From an uncultured Blautia sp. (lineage in GTDB: Bacteria > Bacillota > Clostridia > Lachnospirales > Lachnospiraceae): DNA of 11,886 nucleotides. This document shows positions 5,995 through 11,886 of the stretch, in pieces. Under the pieces are notes generated by a model, which worked only from the letters and a program-made list of their open reading frames with translations, was not told the DNA's origin and ran no database searches. Both the position numbers and the translations under genes were made by a program. The number at the start of each line of letters is the position of its first letter. The first letter of the stretch is position 1. The stretch lies in assembly GCA_934373235.1 (NCBI GenBank), contig CAKROW010000075.1, positions 1-11,886 of the forward strand, written 5' to 3'.

Positions 5995-7862
5995 GTATAA
6001 CCAGTATGGAAGATCTGAAAAACAAACAGGCTGAGGTTAAGAAGAATCTTGATGGCTATACCTGCCGTGTTCTCGTCTGTTCCGGTACCGGATGTATTGC
6101 TTCCGGTGCTCAGAAGATTTATGAAGAAATGTCAAGACTCTGTGAGGGAATCGAGGGCGTTGCAGTTGAGATGCAGAAGGATGTTCCTCATGTAGGTATC
6201 ATTAAGACCGGATGTCAGGGCTTATGTGAACTTGGCCCACTTATGAGAATTGAGCCCTATGATTATCAGTATGTACATGTTCAGGTAGAGGACTGCCGCG
6301 AGATCGTAGAGAAGACTGTTATCTGCGGACTGCCTGTTGATCGTCTGTTTTATCGTCATAACGATGAAGCCTGTCCACATCCGGGTGATATTCCTTTCCT
6401 GAACCAGCAGACAAGGATCGTTCTTGAGAACTGTGGCAAGATTGATGCTGAATCTATTGATGAATACATTGCAGTAGGTGGATTTTCCGCTATGGCGAAA
6501 GCTTTCTTTGAAATGACACCACAGAGCGTTATTGACGAGATCACGAAATCCGGTCTCCGTGGCCGTGGCGGTGCGGGATTCCCTGCAGGCAAGAAATGGT
6601 CACAGGTAGCACGCCAGCCGGAAAAAGTCCGTTATGTAGTATGTAACGGTGATGAGGGTGACCCGGGAGCATTTATGGATGGTTCCGTAATGGAAGGTGA
6701 TCCGTATAAGATGATCGAAGGTATGGTCATTGCAGCTTATGCCGTTGGCGCAGAAGATGGCTATATCTATGTACGTGCCGAGTATCCGCTCTCTGTACAG
6801 AGACTCCGGATGGCCATTGAGCAGGCAGAGTCCTATGGCCTTCTTGGTGATAATATCCTTGGTTCCGGTATTAATTTCCACTTACATATCAATCGCGGTG
6901 CCGGAGCGTTCGTATGTGGTGAAGGTTCTGCCCTGACTGCTTCCATCGAAGGTAACAGAGGTATGCCTCGTGTTAAACCTCCGAGAACTGTCGAGCAGGG
7001 TCTGTGGGGTAAGCCTACCGTTCTCAATAACGTGGAGACCTATGCAAATGTACCGAAGATCATCCTTCAGGGAGCAGACTGGTTCCACACCATCGGTACG
7101 GAAGGAAGTCCGGGAACCAAGACCTTCTCACTTACCGGTTCTATTGAGAATACCGGACTTATCGAGGTTCCTATGGGAACAAGTCTCCGTCATATCATTT
7201 ATGATATCGGCGGCGGTCTTAAGAGCGGTGCTGCATTTAAGGGCGTACAGATCGGCGGTCCTTCCGGTGGATGTCTGATCGACGATCAGATCGATCATCC
7301 GCTCGATTTTGATTCTGTTAAGAAGCTGGATGCCATCATGGGCTCCGGCGGACTGGTTGTTATGGATGAGAATACCTGTATGGTAGAGGTTGCGCGCTTC
7401 TTCATGAGCTTTACACAGCGTGAGAGCTGTGGTAAATGTGTTCCCTGCCGTGAGGGTACCAAACGTATGCTTGAGATCCTGGAGAGGATCGTTGCAGGTA
7501 AAGGTGAGCTTTCTGATCTGGATGAGCTGGAAGAGCTTGCGAACATGGTTCAGAGTATGGCTCTGTGCGGTCTTGGTAAAAGTGCACCGCTTCCGGTCAT
7601 CAGTACCCTGAAACGTTTCCGCGATGAATATGTAGAGCATATCGTAGATAAGAAATGCCGGGCGAAGGTCTGCACGGCACTCCGTCAATTCCATATCAAT
7701 CCTGAGTTCTGTATCGGCTGCGGCAAGTGTGCTAAGAACTGTCCGGCAGGTGCGATCTCAGGAAAGATCAAGCACCCACATGTAATCAACAACGACGTAT
7801 GTATCAAATGCGGTTCCTGTAAGGATAACTGTAACTTTGATGCGATTTATGTGGAAGCATAG
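5991..7862 (+). CDS. hydB: NuoF-like FMN/NADH and iron-sulfur subunit of the bifurcating hydrogenase (HydB)
   Basis: The 623-residue flavoprotein is the NAD(H)-reacting subunit, like NuoF/HndC, and the likely site where electrons are split or merged. Domains in order: a thioredoxin-like [2Fe-2S] domain (Cys30, Cys35, Cys75, Cys79); the FMN/NAD core with GLRGRGGAGFPAGKKW (188-203) and GDEGDPGAF (220-228); an SLBB-like part; the [4Fe-4S] site SCGKCVPCREGT (479-490) with Cys526; and a C-terminal two-cluster ferredoxin (Cys574/577/580/584 and Cys604/607/610/614). This C-terminal ferredoxin separates hydrogenase HydB from respiratory NuoF. Two departures are visible: GEGSAL (310-315) where many NuoF proteins have GEETAL, and the last cluster motif ends in Cys-Asn instead of Cys-Pro. 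It overlaps hydC by 4 bases and is followed 15 bases later by hydA. Confidence 0.94.
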   Translation: MSITSMEDLKNKQAEVKKNLDGYTCRVLVCSGTGCIASGAQKIYEEMSRLCEGIEGVAVEMQKDVPHVGIIKTGCQGLCELGPLMRIEPYDYQYVHVQVEDCREIVEKTVICGLPVDRLFYRHNDEACPHPGDIPFLNQQTRIVLENCGKIDAESIDEYIAVGGFSAMAKAFFEMTPQSVIDEITKSGLRGRGGAGFPAGKKWSQVARQPEKVRYVVCNGDEGDPGAFMDGSVMEGDPYKMIEGMVIAAYAVGAEDGYIYVRAEYPLSVQRLRMAIEQAESYGLLGDNILGSGINFHLHINRGAGAFVCGEGSALTASIEGNRGMPRVKPPRTVEQGLWGKPTVLNNVETYANVPKIILQGADWFHTIGTEGSPGTKTFSLTGSIENTGLIEVPMGTSLRHIIYDIGGGLKSGAAFKGVQIGGPSGGCLIDDQIDHPLDFDSVKKLDAIMGSGGLVVMDENTCMVEVARFFMSFTQRESCGKCVPCREGTKRMLEILERIVAGKGELSDLDELEELANMVQSMALCGLGKSAPLPVISTLKRFRDEYVEHIVDKKCRAKVCTALRQFHINPEFCIGCGKCAKNCPAGAISGKIKHPHVINNDVCIKCGSCKDNCNFDAIYVEA

Positions 7863-7877
7863 AAGGGAGGATATCTT

Positions 7878-9569
7878 ATGGGTACAATGACAATTGACGG
7901 AAGAAAAGTAGAATTTACCGACGAAAAAAATGTCCTGACAGTCATCAGGAATGCCGGTATCAATATCCCCACACTGTGCTATCATTCAGAGGTGTCCACA
8001 TTTGGTGCCTGTCGTCTGTGTACAGTTGAGGACGACAGAGGCAAGACATTTGCCTCCTGTTCCGAACAGCCGAGAGATGGAATGGTTATCTATACCAATT
8101 CCGGCCGTATCAAGAAATATCGTAAACTGATCGTGGAACTGCTTCTTGCAGCACATTGCCGTGATTGTACAACCTGTGTAAAGAGTGGTGAGTGTATCCT
8201 GCAGGAGCTGGCACATCGCCTTGGCGTACGGGATATCCGTTTTGAAAATACAAGAGAGCAGCATGAGATTGATGACAGTTCACCATCCATCATCCGTGAT
8301 CCGAATAAATGTATCCTCTGCGGTGACTGTGTACGTGCCTGCGAGGAGCTTCAGGGAATCGGAGCTCTCGGATTTGCGTTCCGTGGAACAGAAGCCATGG
8401 TCATGCCGGCTTTTAATAAGAAAATTGCCGAGACACAGTGTGTAAACTGCGGTCAGTGCCGTGTTTACTGCCCGACAGGTGCAATCTCCATCCGTACACA
8501 TATGGATGAGGTATGGGATGCATTGGCTGATAAGGATATCCGTGTTGTTGCACAGATCGCACCTGCAGTACGTGTTGCAGTAGGTGACCATTACGGCCTT
8601 ACAAAGGGCAAGAGTGTTATGGGCAAGATCGTCAATGCACTTCACAGAATGGGCTTTGATGAAGTTTATGACACTACATTCAGTGCCGACCTTACCATTA
8701 TGGAAGAGACCAAAGAGTTCCTGAACAGAGTGGAGAAGGGCGAGAACCTTCCTCTTCTGACTTCCTGCTGTCCTGCATGGGTGAAATTTATTACCGATCA
8801 GTATGAGGAGTATATCCCCAATATCTCCACCTGCCGTTCTCCACAGGGAATGATGTCCGCAGTTATCAAGGAATATTTCCGTGATCCGGAACATGCAGCA
8901 GGCAAGAAGACTGTTATGGTTTCCATCATGCCATGTACAGCTAAGAAGGCTGAGGCAATCCGTCCAAACAGCTTCACAGACGGTGAACAGGATACAGACA
9001 TTGTTATTACAACCACAGAGCTTCTTCGTATGATCGACAACTTTGGTCTTGATTTTGCAGCACTGGATCCGGAAGCATGCGATATGCCATTTGGATTTGG
9101 TTCCGGTGGTGGTGTTATCTTTGGTGTTACCGGCGGTGTTACCGAGGCAGTTCTTCGAAGACTGAGCCCGGATCACAGCAAGGAAGCCATGCATGAGATC
9201 GCAGAGTGCGGTGTCCGTGGTGAAGAGGGAATCAAGGAATTTACCGTACCGTACAAGGGAATGGATATCAATGTATGCGTAGCCAGCGGCCTTGCAAATG
9301 CGAGAACCGTTATGGAACGTGTAAAGAACGGCGAGGCAAACTATCACCTGATCGAGGTTATGGCATGCCGCCGTGGATGTATCATGGGTGGAGGTCAGCC
9401 AACCAGATCCGGCGACAGGACCAAGGCAGCCAGAGCAAGAGGTCTGTACAATGCAGATAACACTATGATCATCAAGAAATCCGATGAGAACCCACTGGTT
9501 CTGGAGCTTTATGAGGGACTTCTCAAGGGCAAAGAGCATCATCTCCTCCACAATGAATTTTATAAATAA
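7878..9569 (+). CDS. hydA: [FeFe]-hydrogenase catalytic subunit, group A, of the bifurcating HydABC complex
   Basis: The 563-residue subunit produces or oxidises H2 at the H-cluster in the cytoplasm. Domains: a [2Fe-2S] ferredoxin domain (Cys34, Cys45, Cys48, Cys61), the His-ligated [4Fe-4S] site H93-x3-C97-x2-C100-x5-C106, two [4Fe-4S] motifs (Cys145/148/151/155 and Cys188/191/194/198), and the H-domain with TSCCPAW (295-301), MPCTAKK (351-357) and EVMACRRGC (493-501) leading into GGGQP (504-508). All four H-cluster cysteines (298, 353, 497, 501) and the proton-relay Cys297 are present. The third motif has Arg-Arg where the textbook form has Pro-Gly. GGGAGG lies shortly before the ATG. The context with hydC and hydB indicates an NAD- and ferredoxin-linked bifurcating or confurcating complex. 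The gene ends 40 bases before a strong hairpin terminator. Confidence 0.95.
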   Translation: MGTMTIDGRKVEFTDEKNVLTVIRNAGINIPTLCYHSEVSTFGACRLCTVEDDRGKTFASCSEQPRDGMVIYTNSGRIKKYRKLIVELLLAAHCRDCTTCVKSGECILQELAHRLGVRDIRFENTREQHEIDDSSPSIIRDPNKCILCGDCVRACEELQGIGALGFAFRGTEAMVMPAFNKKIAETQCVNCGQCRVYCPTGAISIRTHMDEVWDALADKDIRVVAQIAPAVRVAVGDHYGLTKGKSVMGKIVNALHRMGFDEVYDTTFSADLTIMEETKEFLNRVEKGENLPLLTSCCPAWVKFITDQYEEYIPNISTCRSPQGMMSAVIKEYFRDPEHAAGKKTVMVSIMPCTAKKAEAIRPNSFTDGEQDTDIVITTTELLRMIDNFGLDFAALDPEACDMPFGFGSGGGVIFGVTGGVTEAVLRRLSPDHSKEAMHEIAECGVRGEEGIKEFTVPYKGMDINVCVASGLANARTVMERVKNGEANYHLIEVMACRRGCIMGGGQPTRSGDRTKAARARGLYNADNTMIIKKSDENPLVLELYEGLLKGKEHHLLHNEFYK

Positions 9570-9601
9570 AACAATAATACTGCCGTGATATCTATATAAC
9601 G

Positions 9602-9630
9602 GAATAAGGAAAGCCCCCGGGGCATATATT
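9602..9630 (+). promoter_or_regulatory. Possible sporulation sigma-E promoter for spoIVA
   Basis: GAATAAG (9602-9608) and CATATATT (9623-9630) are 14 bases apart and partly resemble the sigma-E elements KMATATT and CATACAAT. In Bacillus spoIVA is transcribed by sigma-E in the mother cell, so a promoter is expected here. The match is loose and the call is tentative; transcription would start near 9637. Confidence 0.3.
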
Positions 9631-9676
9631 ATAGCAATACATGGGATTGTGTGAATATATGCTAGGGGGCTTTTTT
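9610..9676 (+). terminator. Long two-part hairpin terminator of hydCBA, overlapping the spoIVA ribosome-binding region
   Basis: AAAGCCCCC (9610-9618) pairs with GGGGGCTTT (9665-9673), followed by the rest of a T6 run. An inner stem GCATATATT (9622-9630) pairs with AATATATGC (9654-9662). Together they make an 18-bp stem broken by a small internal loop (GGG against TA). The T-run ends directly at the spoIVA ATG (9677), so the terminator's 3' arm is also the only Shine-Dalgarno-like sequence for spoIVA. Confidence 0.85.
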
Positions 9677-11146
9677 ATGGAAAATTTTCAGGTTTACAGG
9701 GATATTCAGGCACGGACAGGAGGGGATATATACATAGGGGTTGTGGGACCGGTGCGTACCGGAAAATCCACATTTGTGCGTAGATTTATGGAGCTTGTGG
9801 CGCTGCCGTTCATGAATGAGGAAAAAAGAGGGGAGCTTCGGGATGAATTACCTGTAAGTGGAGCAGGAAAGATGATCACTACAGTGGAACCTAAATTTAT
9901 TCCCAAAGAAGCAGTAAGGGTATCTCTCGGAGATGAGCAGAAAATCAAAGTAAAACTTATTGACTGCGTCGGATTTATGGTAAAAGATGCAGCGGGAAAT
10001 GTGGAGGATGGCAGGGAACGGATGGTAAAAACCCCCTGGCAGAAAAAAGCGATCCCATTCCATGATGCAGCCAGAATCGGTACGGAAAAGGTGATCCAGG
10101 AACATTCCACCATTGGCCTGGTGATCACCACAGACGGAAGCTTTGGGGAGCTTCCAAGAGAAAACTTTGTATCCGGAGAGGAACAGGCAGTGGACGGTCT
10201 AAAAAAAGTAGGAAAACCATTTCTCATTGTTCTCAATTCCCAGATTCCCTACAAGGAAGAAACCAGAAAACTTTCTGATTCCCTGGAGAAAAAATACGGT
10301 GTGACAGTTGTATCGGTAAACTGTGAACAGTTGAAAAAGGAAGATATTACCAGACTCCTGGAAAAGATCCTATATGAATTCCCCATAAGCGAAATACAGT
10401 TTTTTATTCCTAAATGGGTGGAAATGCTGTCGGCAGATCATGAGCTTAAGGGACAGATCCTGAAACAGATCCGGGAAAAGATGGCAGAGCTTTCCTGCGT
10501 CCGGGATATCACAAAGGAATCCATGGCCCTTGACGGTCCTTATGTGGAGGATACCCTTCTTGAAAATATAAGCTTATCTGACGGAAAAGTCCGGGTGAGA
10601 GTCACAGTAAACGATCGGTATTATTACCGGATGCTCAGTGAATTAAGTGGCATTCCTATGGAAAGTGAGTATCAGTTGATCCATACCATGAAAGAACTTG
10701 CCTCCATGAAAGAAGAATTTGTGAAAGTGCAGTCTGCCCTGGAATCTGTCCGCGGAACCGGGTACGGGGTGGTGGTACCGGAACTTTCGGAGATTACCAT
10801 GGAAGAGCCGGAGGTGATCCGTCAGGGAAATAAATTTGGGGTAAAAATAAGATCCAAGAGTCCTTCCATCCACATGATCCGGGCCAATATTGTCACGGAG
10901 ATCGCGCCTATTGTAGGAACAGAAGAGCAGGCGGAGGATCTGATCCGTTATATCGGCGAAAGTGGCAAACGGGGAGAAAGTATATGGGAGACGAATATTT
11001 TTGGAAAATCCATTGAACAGTTAGTGGAGGACGGAATCAAAAACAAACTGGCTGCTATCAGTGAAGAAAGCCAGGTGAAGCTTCAGGATACCATGCAGAA
11101 AATCGTCAATGACAGTAAAGGCGGCCTGGTGTGCATAATCATATAA
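9677..11146 (+). CDS. spoIVA: Stage IV sporulation protein A, spore coat morphogenetic ATPase
   Basis: SpoIVA polymerises on the forespore surface, using ATP, into the base layer on which the spore coat is built; it acts in the mother cell. The 489-residue product is close to the 492 of B. subtilis and collinear with it as I recall that sequence: TGGDIYIGVVGPVRTGKST (14-32) with the Walker A motif, DELPVSGAGK (56-65), LIDCVGF (94-100), VIQEHSTIGLVITTDG (139-154), then the middle domain, and the C-terminal part with EPEVIRQG and APSIHMI-like segments, ending GGLVCIII in place of GGLIAIIL. ATG 9677 is chosen over the in-frame ATG at 9641 because it gives the family N-terminus and follows GGGGG at 9665-9669 by 7 bases. 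Its presence marks the host as an endospore former. It is probably transcribed separately from hydCBA. Confidence 0.96.
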   Translation: MENFQVYRDIQARTGGDIYIGVVGPVRTGKSTFVRRFMELVALPFMNEEKRGELRDELPVSGAGKMITTVEPKFIPKEAVRVSLGDEQKIKVKLIDCVGFMVKDAAGNVEDGRERMVKTPWQKKAIPFHDAARIGTEKVIQEHSTIGLVITTDGSFGELPRENFVSGEEQAVDGLKKVGKPFLIVLNSQIPYKEETRKLSDSLEKKYGVTVVSVNCEQLKKEDITRLLEKILYEFPISEIQFFIPKWVEMLSADHELKGQILKQIREKMAELSCVRDITKESMALDGPYVEDTLLENISLSDGKVRVRVTVNDRYYYRMLSELSGIPMESEYQLIHTMKELASMKEEFVKVQSALESVRGTGYGVVVPELSEITMEEPEVIRQGNKFGVKIRSKSPSIHMIRANIVTEIAPIVGTEEQAEDLIRYIGESGKRGESIWETNIFGKSIEQLVEDGIKNKLAAISEESQVKLQDTMQKIVNDSKGGLVCIII

Positions 11147-11214
11147 ATGAAATTGCAAAGGAATCCTGTTTATGAGCATATGGCAAGGTGGAGTATGAAT
11201 GTCCGCTTTGCAGA

Positions 11215-11246
11215 AAAAAGGACGTTCAGTGGCAAACGTCCTTTTT
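11215..11246. terminator. Bidirectional terminator shared by spoIVA and the small - strand gene
   Basis: GGACGTT (11220-11226) pairs with AACGTCC (11235-11241), and A5 on the left pairs with T5 on the right, giving a 12-bp stem with an 8-base loop. It lies about 70 bases after the spoIVA stop. On the - strand it overlaps the last codons and stop of the small membrane-protein gene. Confidence 0.88.
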
Positions 11247-11393
11247 GCTGTGGTGATGTTTTTTCCATTCAGATATGAATTCCATCTGTTCCAGGTCGGA
11301 AAGCTCCTGGGAAGCTGCGTCATTGCCTGCTGCCGCACAGCAGAACAGGATAAAGATCTGTATTCCGAAAAAAATAAGAAAAAATAACAACAT
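11226..11393 (-). CDS. Small single-pass membrane protein of 55 residues, unrecognised
   Basis: I do not recognise the family. The predicted product begins MLLFFLIFFGIQIFILFCC, a hydrophobic segment of about 20 residues that looks like a transmembrane helix, followed by AAAGNDAASQELSDLEQ, an acidic stretch likely to be helical, and a basic tail KKHHHSKK. There is no signal-peptidase site, so it is probably a membrane-anchored microprotein. The start is well supported: AAGGAGG (complement of 11401-11407) stands 7 bases before the ATG at 11393; a longer frame from 11414 would ignore it. The stop lies in the shared terminator loop. It converges on spoIVA and diverges from the protease gene, so a sporulation role is possible but unproven. 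Low-complexity hydrophobic sequence can arise by chance, but the ribosome site and terminator placement argue for a real gene. Confidence 0.68.
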   Translation of the reverse strand: MLLFFLIFFGIQIFILFCCAAAGNDAASQELSDLEQMEFISEWKKHHHSKKDVCH

Positions 11394-11540
11394 GTAAAAA
11401 CCTCCTTTGTCCAACGGATGTCTATAGCATTGGCAGAAAAACAGGTTTTATACAATTTATGCAGAAAATGGCACCCTGATAACAAAAACAGAATAGAATA
11501 AACCAACAACAGGATTTCAGTCTGTTTTGTGGAGGATGGA
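11394..11540. other. Divergent intergenic region between the small membrane-protein gene and the protease gene
   Basis: About 150 bases, AT-rich, carrying the ribosome binding sites of both genes at its ends and presumably divergent promoters. I could not pick a convincing -35/-10 pair in either direction. A weak AACAG/CTGTT inverted repeat lies near 11508-11528. Confidence 0.5.
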
Positions 11541-11886
11541 ATGGATGATAAAATTTATACAGGAAAAAATGTGGGAGTTGCCGTGCTGGATACCGGGATT
11601 TTCCCACATATGGATTTTGAGGGAAGGATCTGGGCGTTTCGGGATTTTCTGGGAAAAAAAACACTGCCCTATGATGACAACGGGCATGGTACTCACGTAA
11701 GCGGGATCCTGGGAGGAAGCGGAGCTGCCTCAAATGGAAAATACAAGGGTCAGGCGCCGGAATGTGGGATCATTTCCCTGAAAGTGCTTGACCGCTACGG
11801 AAACGGAAGCCGGGAGGATGTACTGCGGGCGTTTCGCTGGATCAGGGAAAAGCATAAAAAATACAGAATCCGTGTGGTAAATATAT
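11541..11886 (+). CDS. Subtilisin-like serine protease (S8 family), N-terminal part; 3' end outside window
   Basis: The open frame runs off the right edge after 115 codons, so no stop is seen. The product starts MDDKIYTGKNVGVAVLDTGI, where VAVLDTGI (13-20) carries the catalytic Asp, and continues to DDNGHGTHVSGI (about 47-58) with the catalytic His. These two blocks with normal spacing define the subtilase family; the Ser block lies beyond the window. There is no signal peptide and no room for a propeptide before the catalytic domain, which resembles intracellular subtilisins. GGAGG (11531-11535) is 5 bases before the ATG at 11541; an in-frame GTG at 11529 is possible but would have no ribosome site. 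Substrate and role are unknown; proximity to spoIVA alone does not make it a sporulation protease. Confidence 0.9.
   Translation, partial: MDDKIYTGKNVGVAVLDTGIFPHMDFEGRIWAFRDFLGKKTLPYDDNGHGTHVSGILGGSGAASNGKYKGQAPECGIISLKVLDRYGNGSREDVLRAFRWIREKHKKYRIRVVNI

Noticed and set aside
8280..9551. Long - strand open frame of 423 codons opposite hydA
   Set aside because: It is antisense to a gene with all hydrogenase motifs, rich in Cys/His/Thr as expected from the complementary codons, and has no recognisable domain.
11199..11387. 62-codon + strand frame after spoIVA
   Set aside because: It runs through the terminator hairpin and is antisense to the better supported - strand microprotein.

Overview
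The window looks like the chromosome of an anaerobic, endospore-forming Clostridia bacterium, most likely a gut Lachnospiraceae. The grounds are the gene content (formate-tetrahydrofolate ligase with fchA and folD, two kinds of [FeFe]-hydrogenase, SpoIVA), the strong AGGAGG-type ribosome binding sites, and an AT-rich promoter region beside moderately GC-balanced genes. Family placement is inference from protein character; no search was run.

Left part (1-3473, + strand): the 3' half of fhs, a 321-base non-coding stretch with a perfect 12-bp inverted repeat, then fchA and folD. Together these interconvert formate and 5,10-methylene-THF, the upper methyl branch of the Wood-Ljungdahl pathway or plain one-carbon supply. 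The FolD has lost two residues needed for cyclohydrolase chemistry (Lys to Ala, Gln to Phe), so the adjacent FchA probably does that step. A secreted glucosaminidase follows folD closely. A bidirectional terminator at 3525-3569 separates it from the converging hydrogenase gene.

Middle part (3581-9569): a divergent hydrogen-metabolism locus. On the - strand is a single-gene [FeFe]-hydrogenase of the group B type with a very cysteine-rich N-terminus. On the + strand is hydC-hydB-hydA, a NuoE/NuoF/[FeFe]-hydrogenase trimer of the electron-bifurcating type, which couples NADH and reduced ferredoxin to H2. The 425-base region between them carries a promoter on each side, a Rex-like (NADH-sensing repressor) site near hydC, and three copies of a CAGGTTA box, one at the predicted transcription start of the - strand gene and two as an inverted repeat before hydC. 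Shared redox control of both hydrogenases is the main hypothesis.

Right part (9570-11886): a long terminator hairpin whose 3' arm doubles as the ribosome-binding region of spoIVA, the spore-coat assembly ATPase. After spoIVA comes a second bidirectional terminator, shared with a 55-codon membrane-protein gene on the - strand that has an excellent Shine-Dalgarno site. The window ends in the 5' part of a subtilisin-like protease without signal peptide or propeptide. I saw no tRNA, rRNA, insertion sequence or CRISPR array, and no wholly novel multi-gene system. The most rewarding observations are the FolD/FchA division of labour, the hydrogenase control region, the terminator/start overlap at spoIVA and the small membrane protein.
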